A stretch of DNA of 64,000 nt from positions 186,001-250,000 of the forward strand of contig NZ_JAVDWH010000001.1 of assembly GCF_031457275.1 (NCBI RefSeq). Reading direction: 5' to 3'. Of the stretch, positions 16,684 to 23,953 are shown in pieces. Both the position numbers and the translations under genes were made by a program. Numbering within the stretch: the stretch's first letter is position 1; each line of letters starts with the position of its first letter. The notes below the pieces were generated by a model that saw only the letters and a list, made by a program, of their open reading frames with translations, did not search any database and was not told the origin of the DNA. This stretch comes from Aeromicrobium panaciterrae. Lineage in GTDB: Bacteria; Actinomycetota; Actinomycetes; Propionibacteriales; Nocardioidaceae.

Positions 16684-17465
16684 AGACGTACGTCGTCAGC
16701 GGTGCTGCCAGCGGGATCGGCGCCGCAACCGCCGCTCTGCTCCGCGAGCAGGGTGACCGAGTCATCACAGTCGACCTCCGCGATGCCGATGTGGTCGCCG
16801 ACCTGTCGACGGCCGAAGGCCGCGCGGATGCTGTCGCCGGAGTCCAGAACCTGACGGACGTCGTACACGGACTCGTGCCGTGCGCTGGCATCGTCGGTGT
16901 GGCCGGCGCAGACTCGGCCAAGATCGTGTCGGTCAACTTCTTTGGTGCCGTTGCGCTCGTACGCGGCCTCAAGCCTCAGCTGGCGGCCGCCGGGACCTCG
17001 AGCGTGGTGCTCATCGCCTCGAACTCGATCACCGGTATGCCGAACTGGCGCGCTTCGACCGCTGAACTCTGTCTTACGGAGGACGAGGAAGCGGCCCGCG
17101 CAGACGCTGCCGACGCCGATCCGTTGACCGTCTACCCCGGCACCAAGGCCGGCCTGGCCTGGTGGGCTCGGCGGGAGGGCGTGACCGAGGCCTGGATCGG
17201 ACAGGGCACGCGGCTCAACTCCGTGGCGCCGGGTTCGATCGACAGCCCGATGACCGAGCAACTCCTCGCCGATCCCGAGGTCGGACCACTCGTCGCGGCG
17301 TACCCGTCAGCCATCAACCGCATGGGACGACCCGAAGAGATCGCTGCACTGGTGGCGTTCCTTCTGTCAGACGCCAGCAGTCTGATGGTCGGCGCAGTCG
17401 TCTATGCCGACGGCGGCACAGACGCAATGCTGCACCCCAACGCCCCCGAGCGCTGGGCCCTCTAG
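16680..17465 (+). CDS. SDR, 3-alpha-hydroxysteroid dehydrogenase/carbonyl reductase-like
   Basis: A 261-residue SDR. It resembles the Comamonas testosteroni 3-alpha-hydroxysteroid dehydrogenase/carbonyl reductase along its length: SGAASGIGAAT at residues 7-17, DLRDADVVADLSTAEGR at 32-48, VSVNFFGA, and the C-terminal GAVVYADGGTDAML. The catalytic Tyr152 and Lys156 are in YPGTK. Such enzymes interconvert 3-alpha-hydroxy and 3-keto steroids with NAD(H). The ATG at 16680 overlaps the stop of the secreted protein gene by 4 bp. Steroid specificity is inferred from the similarity and from the island. Confidence 0.8.
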   Translation: MKTYVVSGAASGIGAATAALLREQGDRVITVDLRDADVVADLSTAEGRADAVAGVQNLTDVVHGLVPCAGIVGVAGADSAKIVSVNFFGAVALVRGLKPQLAAAGTSSVVLIASNSITGMPNWRASTAELCLTEDEEAARADAADADPLTVYPGTKAGLAWWARREGVTEAWIGQGTRLNSVAPGSIDSPMTEQLLADPEVGPLVAAYPSAINRMGRPEEIAALVAFLLSDASSLMVGAVVYADGGTDAMLHPNAPERWAL

Positions 17466-17956
17466 CGCGGAGCGAACGGCGGCGGACCGAGGATCTCGAT
17501 ACCGCCATTGGCCTGGGCAGACGCCGCGATCTTGTCGAAGTCGACGACGCCTGACGCCGGATGCTCAGCCGTCACGACCTCACTGGCGCCGAGGTAGAAC
17601 GCCTGACAGGTTCCAGGCGTGTGCAAGTCAAGCAATCGCGCGGACTCAGACACAACCGTGAATGCGTGAGGGACGCCGCGTGGTGCGAACATGATCCCGC
17701 CCGCTGCGACCCGCTGCTCGACTCCGTCCATGTGCACCAGGATTTCGCCCTCGATCACGTACATCGTCTCGTCGGCAGGATGCGTATGCAGAGGCGTGAC
17801 CTTTCCGCCCTCCATGATGTCCTCGAACAGGAAGAACGCTCCGCCGGTTTCCTCCGCCGTGGCGAGCCAAGTGAACTGGCCGCCGCCATAGAACCAGCGC
17901 TGCTCGCACTCCTCGCGATTGCGCATGATCGGCGAGGCCGTTGTCAGTTCGTTCAT
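17462..17956 (-). CDS. Cupin-domain protein (quercetin dioxygenase-like)
   Basis: A 164-residue single-domain cupin. Metal ligands of motif 1 are His57, His59 and Glu63 (PLHTHPADETMY), and His97 of motif 2 is in PRGVPHAF. Such proteins are metal-dependent dioxygenases, isomerases or sensors. The frame extends 16 codons upstream, but ATG 17956 has a good ribosome site (GGAAGTGG, 5 bases before the start) and leaves the operator free. It is divergent from the TetR gene at 18014 and converges with the SDR gene by 4 bp. The substrate is unknown. Confidence 0.75.
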   Translation of the reverse strand: MNELTTASPIMRNREECEQRWFYGGGQFTWLATAEETGGAFFLFEDIMEGGKVTPLHTHPADETMYVIEGEILVHMDGVEQRVAAGGIMFAPRGVPHAFTVVSESARLLDLHTPGTCQAFYLGASEVVTAEHPASGVVDFDKIAASAQANGGIEILGPPPFAPR

Positions 17957-17976
17957 GATGACCACTTCCAATTCGT

Positions 17977-17998
17977 TTATGGGACTTAAGTACCATAA
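17977..17998. promoter_or_regulatory. 22 bp palindromic operator between cupin and TetR genes
   Basis: The arms TTATGG and CCATAA enclose the palindromic core ACTTAAGT. The whole 22 bases are symmetric except for one pair (G and A flanking the core). It occupies the centre of the 57 bp divergent gap, 16 bp from the TetR start and 21 bp from the cupin start. It is the natural operator for that TetR, giving autoregulation and control of the cupin. Confidence 0.75.
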
Positions 17999-18013
17999 CG
18001 ACATTGCAGTATC

Positions 18014-18643
18014 ATGAGCCGTATGTCAATGGCGTATGAAGTCGGAGGGCGCAGCAATCAGAAGCAGCGAACACGCGAAGCTTTGGTAGCTGCCGCGCAG
18101 GTTCAGGTGCGAGAAGGACGAGCCCCGACCGTCGAGGAGGCCGCCATCGCGGCAGGCATCTCGCGGACGACCGCCTACCGCTACTTCCCCAACCAGCGGT
18201 CACTGTTGGCGGCGGCGCATCCGGAAACTGCGACCACCTCGATGTTGTCCGATGCGCAGAGTCACGACCCCGTCGAGCGGCTCGACGAAGTGGTCAGGAC
18301 CTTTGGCAGGTTGGTCCTCGAAACCGAACAACAGCAGCGAACCATGTTGAGGTTGTCGCTCGAGGCTGAGCCCGACGAGGGATTGCCGCTTCGCCAGGGG
18401 CGTGCCATTGCATGGATCACCGAAGCCCTCGAACCGCTGAAGGGGCAGTTGTCCGACGCGGAGATTCGCAGCCTCGTTCTCGCGATCCGCAGCGCCACCG
18501 GGATCGAAGCCCTCGTATGGCTGACCGACATCGGTGGACTCTCACGCGAGAAGGCCACAGAGCTCATGCAGTGGTCAGCCAGAAGCATGCTCCAAGCCGC
18601 ACTCGCCGGAAGCCCGCCTAGAGGGACTCGACGTACTTCTTGA
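18014..18643 (+). CDS. TetR family transcriptional regulator
   Basis: A 209-residue TetR-type regulator. The helix-turn-helix is VEEAAIAAGISRTTAYRYFPNQRSLL (about residues 41-66). Starts at 18023 and 18029 are also possible because no clear ribosome site decides between them. It is divergent from the cupin gene with a 22 bp palindrome between. The last 26 bases overlap the end of the convergent SRPBCC gene. The ligand-binding part contains no motif I recognise. Control of the cupin gene and itself is inferred from layout. Confidence 0.85.
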   Translation: MSRMSMAYEVGGRSNQKQRTREALVAAAQVQVREGRAPTVEEAAIAAGISRTTAYRYFPNQRSLLAAAHPETATTSMLSDAQSHDPVERLDEVVRTFGRLVLETEQQQRTMLRLSLEAEPDEGLPLRQGRAIAWITEALEPLKGQLSDAEIRSLVLAIRSATGIEALVWLTDIGGLSREKATELMQWSARSMLQAALAGSPPRGTRRTS

Positions 18644-19052
18644 AGTCCTTGCTTCCTGAGTCGAGAGCGCTCTTGAGTACGCGCTTGAGCAAGAAGCCGG
18701 GCAGCGGCACCTTGACGCCGATCTCGAGGTCGAGCTTGATGTGCGTACCCGCGGCGGTGGGGGTGAGCGTGTAGGTCGCGACCTGCTTGGACTGCATCGA
18801 ACTCTCGACCATCTCCCACGTCACCGAGTTGAGTCCGTTCCACGTGTAGTCGGTGACTTCCTCGTCGTTCATGCCCGCGGCCGACACCTGTGCGCGCACG
18901 CGATGCGGGCGCCCATCGGGATGGCGCGACACGACCTCAGCCGACTTGTGAGCGCTGGAACGCTTGGGCAGATCCTCGATCGCGGCCACGACGTCCATGA
19001 CCTGCTCGGGAGTCGCGTTGACGTCGAATTCGGTGGTTCCACTGACGGCCAT
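18618..19052 (-). CDS. SRPBCC (START-like) lipid-binding family protein
   Basis: A 144-residue protein with the SRPBCC/polyketide-cyclase fold: an N-terminal strand GTTEFDVNATPEQVMDVVAAIEDLP, a central beta-grip and a long C-terminal helix ending FKKYVESL. The family binds hydrophobic ligands such as lipids and steroids in a deep pocket. No catalytic residue can be assigned. It is the last gene of the minus-strand run downstream of fadE30, ipdF, kstR2 and fadA6, so it may be KstR2-controlled. A ligand-carrier role for a bicyclic or CoA intermediate is only a guess. Confidence 0.7.
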   Translation of the reverse strand: MAVSGTTEFDVNATPEQVMDVVAAIEDLPKRSSAHKSAEVVSRHPDGRPHRVRAQVSAAGMNDEEVTDYTWNGLNSVTWEMVESSMQSKQVATYTLTPTAAGTHIKLDLEIGVKVPLPGFLLKRVLKSALDSGSKDFKKYVESL

Positions 19053-19075
19053 GTTCAGACCATATTGCGGATCCG

Positions 19076-20071
19076 CTAACGCAGTCGGCCGATTGCGCGA
19101 AGTGACGTCACCGTGTCCGTGAGAGTCTGCTCAGTCGTCCGCCACGTCATCCCGAGTTCGGCCTCAGCTGGCCTGTCATCGGACGGGGGCATATGCGTGT
19201 AGTAATCCATGCCTGCGGCGGTGACATCCTTGAGCAACGCTGGCAGCACTGGCCGCGCCTTATCCGCTGCTCGACCCATAAGCCGCAGCACCACATCTGG
19301 CACTGGCACGTGCACGATGCGCTTGCCGCCGGACTTGCTGAGAACCCGGGCCAACTTTGGGGCAACCAACTGCTGACCACCCGCCATAAATCTGCGCGGG
19401 CCCTTTCCGGGCATGAGCAACAACGCATGCAAGAGGCCCAAATCACGGACGTCGATGATGGTCCACGCAGCGCTTCGCCCCGGGACCGTTCGCATTCGAA
19501 GCACCGACTCGACGCCCTCGGCGGCCTCGCCGAGCTGATTGCCTGCAGCCGGTCCCATGACCATTCCGGGATAGGTGATCACCACCGGCGCGCCCGACTC
19601 CTGCAACTCGCGAGAGAAGTCCTCCACGCGCGTCTTCGACACGCCGTACCCATCGCCACCCCCAGAGGGGGGAAGGTCAGCTGAGAAGGTTTCGAGGTCC
19701 GGCTGAAACAGTGCGGTGATGCTGGAAACCGAGACGATTGGATCAAGTCCGAGATCCACGGCCTGGCCAAGGACGTTTCGAGCCCCGGCAAGGTTGGCCT
19801 CGATCATCTCCTCGGCCCGCTTCGGGTCGGTGGTCACCACCGCGGCAGCGTGAACAACCGCATCGCACCCTGTCAGTGCAGTCTTGACGGCTTCGGCGTC
19901 GGTCATGTCCCCGACGACAAAGTCGCCGGTGTCAACGCCGAGAGTTGCCACGCTGATCGCAAGCCTGGCCGGGTCACGGACCAGGAAACGTACTTGATGG
20001 CCGGCATCCTGGATCGCCTTTGCCGTCCAACCACCAACGAATCCAGTGCCGCCAGTGATCAGAACACGCAC
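19076..20071 (-). CDS. NAD-dependent epimerase / 3-beta-HSD-like extended SDR
   Basis: A 331-residue extended SDR with the N-terminal motif TGGTGFVGG (residues 7-15) and a catalytic YGVSK. The sequence VRFLVRDPARL places it near atypical NAD(P)-binding epimerases and 3-beta-hydroxysteroid dehydrogenases. The start is taken as GTG 20071, two bases after the fadA6 stop, because the frame upstream runs inside fadA6. Its place in the kstR2/fadA6 operon points to a redox step on a steroid fragment. The true substrate is unknown, and M. tuberculosis has no gene at this place. Confidence 0.7.
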   Translation of the reverse strand: MRVLITGGTGFVGGWTAKAIQDAGHQVRFLVRDPARLAISVATLGVDTGDFVVGDMTDAEAVKTALTGCDAVVHAAAVVTTDPKRAEEMIEANLAGARNVLGQAVDLGLDPIVSVSSITALFQPDLETFSADLPPSGGGDGYGVSKTRVEDFSRELQESGAPVVITYPGMVMGPAAGNQLGEAAEGVESVLRMRTVPGRSAAWTIIDVRDLGLLHALLLMPGKGPRRFMAGGQQLVAPKLARVLSKSGGKRIVHVPVPDVVLRLMGRAADKARPVLPALLKDVTAAGMDYYTHMPPSDDRPAEAELGMTWRTTEQTLTDTVTSLRAIGRLR

Positions 20072-20073
20072 GT

Positions 20074-21222
20074 TTAGATCCGTTCGATGATGGTGACGTT
20101 TGCCTGTCCGCCACCTTCGCACATGACCTGCAGGCCGTACCGGCCTTCTGTGCGCTCAAGTTCGTTGAGCATCGTCGTCATCAGACGGGTGCCGGTGGCG
20201 CCGATCGGGTGACCGAGGGCGATACCGCCGCCGTTGACGTTGACCTTCTCGTGCGGGACGTCGAGCTCCTGCATCCAGGCGAGAACGACCGAGGCAAACG
20301 CCTCGTTGCACTCGAACAGGTCGATGTCGCCGACGGACATTCCGGCCTTGGCCAGAGCGTGCTTGGTCGCCGTGATCGGACCAGTCAGCATCCAGATCGG
20401 GTCGTCGGCGCGTACGGATAGGTGGTGCACGCGGGCGCGCGGCGACAGGTTGTGGTCCTTGACGGCCTGCTCGGAGGCGATGAGGACCGCGCTAGCGGCA
20501 TCGCTGATCTGCGAGGCAACGGCGGCGGTGATGCGACCGCCGGGAGCCAGTGGCTCAAGGCCGGCCATCTTCTCCATCGACGTCTCGCGCGGGCACTCGT
20601 CGGTCTCGAAGTCACCGACGGGAGCGATCTCGGACTTGAAGCGACCTTCGGCGATGGCCGTACGAGCGCGCTCGTGCGACGCGAGAGCGAACGCTTCCAT
20701 CTGCTCGCGGGTGATGTCCCACTTCTCGGCGATCATCTCGGCCGAACGGAACTGGCTGACTTCCTGGTCGCCGTAGCGAGCCTGCCAACCCGGCGACTCG
20801 GCGAACGGTGTTGTGAAGCCGTACTGGTCGGCGACGAGCATGGCGGCTGAGATCGGGATGGCGCTCATGTTCTGCAGGCCGCCAGCGACGACGAGATCCT
20901 GGGTTCCGGACATGACGCCCTGAGCGGCGAAGTGCACCGACTGCTGCGACGAGCCGCACTGGCGGTCGATCGTCACGCCGGGGACGTGGTCGGGGAGTCC
21001 AGCGACGAGCCAAGCCGTACGTGCGACGTCACCGGCTTGCGAGCCGATCGTGTCGCAGCAACCCATGATCACGTCGTCGACGGCACCCGGGTCAACGCCC
21101 GTGCGGTCCACGAGGGCTTTGAGGACGTGGCCGCCGAGGTCGGCGGAGTGCATCTGGGAGAGCGACCCCCCGCGCCGGCCAACCGGCGTACGAACTGCGT
21201 CAACGATGAATGCTTCGGTCAT
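20074..21222 (-). CDS. fadA6: FadA6, acetyl-CoA acyltransferase (thiolase) of ring C/D catabolism
   Basis: A 382-residue thiolase that cleaves a 3-ketoacyl-CoA with CoA. The nucleophilic Cys89 is in DRQCGSSQQS. The C-terminal catalytic motifs NVNGGGIALGHPIGATG and VMCEGGGQAN are intact. The frame is open for another 146 codons upstream, but ATG 21222 has a strong GGAGGCGAC ribosome site. It is the counterpart of Rv3556c, next to kstR2 as in M. tuberculosis. FadA6 is thought to act late in the breakdown of the HIP-derived CoA thioesters. Confidence 0.9.
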   Translation of the reverse strand: MTEAFIVDAVRTPVGRRGGSLSQMHSADLGGHVLKALVDRTGVDPGAVDDVIMGCCDTIGSQAGDVARTAWLVAGLPDHVPGVTIDRQCGSSQQSVHFAAQGVMSGTQDLVVAGGLQNMSAIPISAAMLVADQYGFTTPFAESPGWQARYGDQEVSQFRSAEMIAEKWDITREQMEAFALASHERARTAIAEGRFKSEIAPVGDFETDECPRETSMEKMAGLEPLAPGGRITAAVASQISDAASAVLIASEQAVKDHNLSPRARVHHLSVRADDPIWMLTGPITATKHALAKAGMSVGDIDLFECNEAFASVVLAWMQELDVPHEKVNVNGGGIALGHPIGATGTRLMTTMLNELERTEGRYGLQVMCEGGGQANVTIIERI

Positions 21223-21284
21223 GCCGTCGCCTCCTTGAGAAAACCACTGTAGGAAGACAACGGCATGACTGCTCCTTTGATTGT

Positions 21285-21304
21285 TCTCTCGCTTCGCTCG
21301 TTCA
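21285..21304. repeat. 20-base repeat at a stop codon, copy 1
   Basis: TCTCTCGCTTCGCTCGTTCA ends exactly with the stop codon of kstR2 (read on the minus strand, TGA is followed by ACGAGCGAAGCGAG). An identical 20-mer stands in the same position after the gene ending at 61115. A related GGAGCGAAGCG sequence follows the stop at 47162. It is short and not a transposable element. A 3'-end processing or termination element is possible. Confidence 0.7.
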
Positions 21305-21892
21305 TGAGGTGATCCCGTCGAGAAGGATGGTGAGGTACTGATTGGCAATGTCGGTGTGGCTGAGCTTGGCGCCCGGGCGGTACCAGCGGACTGCGACCCA
21401 GACGGTGTCGCGAATGAAGCGGTAGACGAGCTCGATGTCGAGGTCCTGGCGCAGTGCGCCAGAACTGACACCCTCGTTGAGCAGCGCGTGCCAGACGTCG
21501 CGCGACTGCTGGTTGCGGTCGGCGAGGTAGGCAAAGCGCTCAAACGTGCCGAGGTAGTCGGCCTCGTTCTGGAAGATGGCGACTTCGTTGCGGTGGCGGT
21601 CGATCGCTTCGAACGAGACGCGCACGGCGGCGTCGAGCTTGGCTCGCGGGTCGGCGTCACCGGCGACGATCTCGGCGTACTTGCCGAAGAGCTCCTCCTG
21701 GAACGACGACAGGATCTCGTCGACCATCGACTCCTTGGAGTCGAAGTGGTGATAGAGCGAACCGCTCAGAATGCCAGCGGCGTCGGCGATGTCGCGGACC
21801 GTCGTGTTCTTGAACCCCTTGGTCGCAAACAGCTCCGCCGCGATGGCGAGCAGCTCATCGCGTCGGGTCGAAGTCTGCGCCTGGGACGTCAT
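21302..21892 (-). CDS. kstR2: KstR2, TetR-type repressor of HIP (ring C/D) catabolism
   Basis: A 196-residue TetR repressor. The helix-turn-helix is VRDIADAAGILSGSLYHHFDSKESMVDEIL, characteristic of KstR2 (Rv3557c). In mycobacteria KstR2 is released by HIP-CoA, the product of FadD3. ATG 21892 (MTSQAQTS) is preferred over the longer frame because it lies one base behind the ipdF stop. It sits in the fadE30-ipdF-kstR2-fadA6 run, so it should be autoregulated through the operator at 23918. Its palindromic sites are at 6487 and 23918. Confidence 0.9.
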   Translation of the reverse strand: MTSQAQTSTRRDELLAIAAELFATKGFKNTTVRDIADAAGILSGSLYHHFDSKESMVDEILSSFQEELFGKYAEIVAGDADPRAKLDAAVRVSFEAIDRHRNEVAIFQNEADYLGTFERFAYLADRNQQSRDVWHALLNEGVSSGALRQDLDIELVYRFIRDTVWVAVRWYRPGAKLSHTDIANQYLTILLDGITS

Positions 21893-21893
21893 G

Positions 21894-22697
21894 TCAGGCT
21901 CGCTGGCTCGAGACGGAGATGACTTCACCGGTCAGGTACGACGAGTAGTCGGAGGCGAGGAACACCATCACGTTGGCGACCTCCCACGGCTCGGCGGCGC
22001 GGCCGAAGGCTTCACGCTGCTTGAGCTCGTGGAGCAGCTCGTCGCTGGTGACCTTGGCGAGGAACGGGTGCATAGCGAGCGACGGCGAGACCGCGTTGAC
22101 GCGGATGCCGTACGGCGCGACGTCGAGAGCGGCGCAACGAGTGAGTGCCATGACGCCAGCCTTGGCAGCCGCGTAGTGCGCCTGACCTTCCTGCGCGCGC
22201 CAGCCGATGACCGAGGCGTTGTTGACGATGACGCCCTTCTTGCCAGCGTCCTTCATTCGGTTGCCAGCAGCGCGTACGCAGCGGAACGTGCCGGTCAGGG
22301 TGATGTCGAGAACGCGTGACCAGTCCTCGTCGGCCATCTCCAGAACGTCGGCGGTGCCGCCGAGTCCTGCGTTGTTGATCATGATGTCGACGCCGCCATG
22401 CTCGTCGGCAACATCGAGGAGCGCCTGAACCTGAGCCTCGTCGGTCACGTCTACGGTGATGGCGCGTACGCGATCTTCGCCGAACTCGGCACCGAGCGCT
22501 GCGCGCGACTCTTCGAGGCGACGCTCGTGGGTGTCGCTGATGACGACCATCGCCGCACCCTCTTCGAGCGCGCGGCGGGAGACTGAGGCGCCGATGCCGG
22601 CGCCGGCTGCTGCCGTCACGACTACGACCTTGCCGGCGAGGAGGTTGTGGCCCTCAACGTAGTCAGGAGTGGGCTGTTCCGGACGCATGACGGTCAT
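21894..22697 (-). CDS. ipdF: IpdF, SDR acting on the 5-hydroxy-indene carboxyl-CoA intermediate
   Basis: A 267-residue SDR with the atypical cofactor motif TAAAGAGIGAS (about residues 29-39), NNAG and the catalytic YAAAK. It is the counterpart of Rv3559c (IpdF). UniProt names that enzyme (5R,7aS)-5-hydroxy-7a-methyl-1-oxo-hexahydroindene-carboxyl-CoA reductase, and it handles the C5 hydroxyl of the bicyclic CoA ester. The start overlaps the end of fadE30 by 4 bp and the stop is one base from kstR2. Gene order is as in M. tuberculosis. Confidence 0.88.
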   Translation of the reverse strand: MTVMRPEQPTPDYVEGHNLLAGKVVVVTAAAGAGIGASVSRRALEEGAAMVVISDTHERRLEESRAALGAEFGEDRVRAITVDVTDEAQVQALLDVADEHGGVDIMINNAGLGGTADVLEMADEDWSRVLDITLTGTFRCVRAAGNRMKDAGKKGVIVNNASVIGWRAQEGQAHYAAAKAGVMALTRCAALDVAPYGIRVNAVSPSLAMHPFLAKVTSDELLHELKQREAFGRAAEPWEVANVMVFLASDYSSYLTGEVISVSSQRA

Positions 22698-23872
22698 CCG
22701 CGTGCTTCTCTCGGTAGGCCGAGCACGCGCTCGGAGATGATGTTGCGCTGAACTTCGTCGCTGCCGCCATAAAGCGTGTCGGCGCGAGAGAAGAGGTAGA
22801 GGTTCTGCCAGCGAGTCAGGTCGTACATCTCGCCGTTGGTCACCAGCGCTCCAGAACCGCAGACTTCCATGGCGAGCTCGCCGAGTCGGCGGTGCCAGTT
22901 GGCCCAGACGAGCTTGGCGACGTTGTCAGCACCGGGTGTGGCTTCGGTCAGCGATCGAATCGCGTTGACGCGCATGACCTCGAACTCGGCGCTGTGCTGC
23001 GCGAGGCGGTCACGGACTACGGGGTCATCGAGCGAGCCGTTGCTGCGAGCGAGCTCGATCAGGTCGTTGAGCTCCCGCTCGAAGCCCACCTGCTGGCCGA
23101 GTACGGAGACACCGCGCTCGAAGCCGAGCAGCGCCATCGCCACCTTCCAGCCGTCGCCGGGTTCGCCGAGGATCATCGACTCGTCGGTGCGGGCACCGGT
23201 GAACCAGACCTCGTTGAACTCGCGGCCGCCAGTGATCTGCTCGATCGGACGGATCTCGATGCCCTCCTGATCGAGCGGCATCAGGAGGAACGAGAGGCCG
23301 TGGTGGCGCGATGAGCCGGGCTCGGTGCGGGCGATCACGAAGATCCAGTCGGACTCCTGCGCCCAGGACGTCCATACCTTCTGGCCATCGACGACCCATT
23401 CCGCCCCCGATCCAGCACCAGTGTCGAGCACACCCTTGGTGCTGACCGCTGCGAGGTCGGAGCCGGCGCCGGGCTCGGAGTAGCCCTGGCACCACTGCTC
23501 TTCGACCGAGAGGATCTTGGGAAGGAAGCGCGCCTTCTGCTCGTCGGTGCCGAACTCGATCAGCGTCGGGCCGAGCAGCTTCTCGCCGAGGTGGTTGACC
23601 GTCTCGGGTGCATCGGCGCGGGCGTACTCCTCATAGAAGATGGCCTGCTGCGCGAGGCTCAGCCCGCGACCTCCGTGCTCGACGGGCCAGCCGAGGCAGG
23701 TCCAGCCGTGCTCGGCGAGGTGACGGTTCCAGGCCAGGCGCTCGTCGTACGCGTCCTCACCGCTGCCGGTACCGCCCACACCCTTGAGGTGAGCCCACTT
23801 GCCGGTCAGGTTTTCGGCCAGCCACGTGCGTACTTCCTCGCGGAAGGCAGCGTCATCGGTTGCAGTGCTCAC
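22694..23872 (-). CDS. fadE30: FadE30, acyl-CoA dehydrogenase acting on HIP-CoA
   Basis: A 392-residue acyl-CoA dehydrogenase that introduces the alpha,beta double bond in the propionyl side chain of HIP-CoA. Typical blocks are YSEPGAGSDLAAVSTKG, VDGQKVWTSWAQESDWIF and the C-terminal FSRADTLYGGSDEVQRNIISERVLGLPR. It is the first gene of the minus-strand KstR2 operon, divergent from fadD3, with the operator between. It is the counterpart of Rv3560c, next to fadD3 (Rv3561) exactly as in M. tuberculosis. Confidence 0.9.
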   Translation of the reverse strand: MSTATDDAAFREEVRTWLAENLTGKWAHLKGVGGTGSGEDAYDERLAWNRHLAEHGWTCLGWPVEHGGRGLSLAQQAIFYEEYARADAPETVNHLGEKLLGPTLIEFGTDEQKARFLPKILSVEEQWCQGYSEPGAGSDLAAVSTKGVLDTGAGSGAEWVVDGQKVWTSWAQESDWIFVIARTEPGSSRHHGLSFLLMPLDQEGIEIRPIEQITGGREFNEVWFTGARTDESMILGEPGDGWKVAMALLGFERGVSVLGQQVGFERELNDLIELARSNGSLDDPVVRDRLAQHSAEFEVMRVNAIRSLTEATPGADNVAKLVWANWHRRLGELAMEVCGSGALVTNGEMYDLTRWQNLYLFSRADTLYGGSDEVQRNIISERVLGLPREARG

Positions 23873-23917
23873 CGCTGGCTCCTTCCTGCTCCGGGTCGTA
23901 CTCCGCTAAGGTAGCCT

Positions 23918-23935
23918 ACCAAGCAAGTGTTTGGT
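23918..23935. promoter_or_regulatory. KstR2-type operator between fadE30 and fadD3
   Basis: ACCAAGCAAGTGTTTGGT differs from the perfect site at 6487 by one base (T for C at 23930). It fits AnCAAGnnCTTGnT with that single mismatch. It lies in the 81 bp divergent gap, 45 bp from the fadE30 start and 18 bp from the fadD3 GTG. It should control both the fadE30-ipdF-kstR2-fadA6 operon and the fadD3-fadE33 operon. Confidence 0.85.
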
Positions 23936-23953
23936 TTGTTGAGAGGATGTGCA

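Noticed and set aside
20074..21660. Longer fadA6 starting at 21660.
   Set aside because: The extra part is antisense-type sequence through kstR2; the thiolase fold begins at ATG 21222 with GGAGG.
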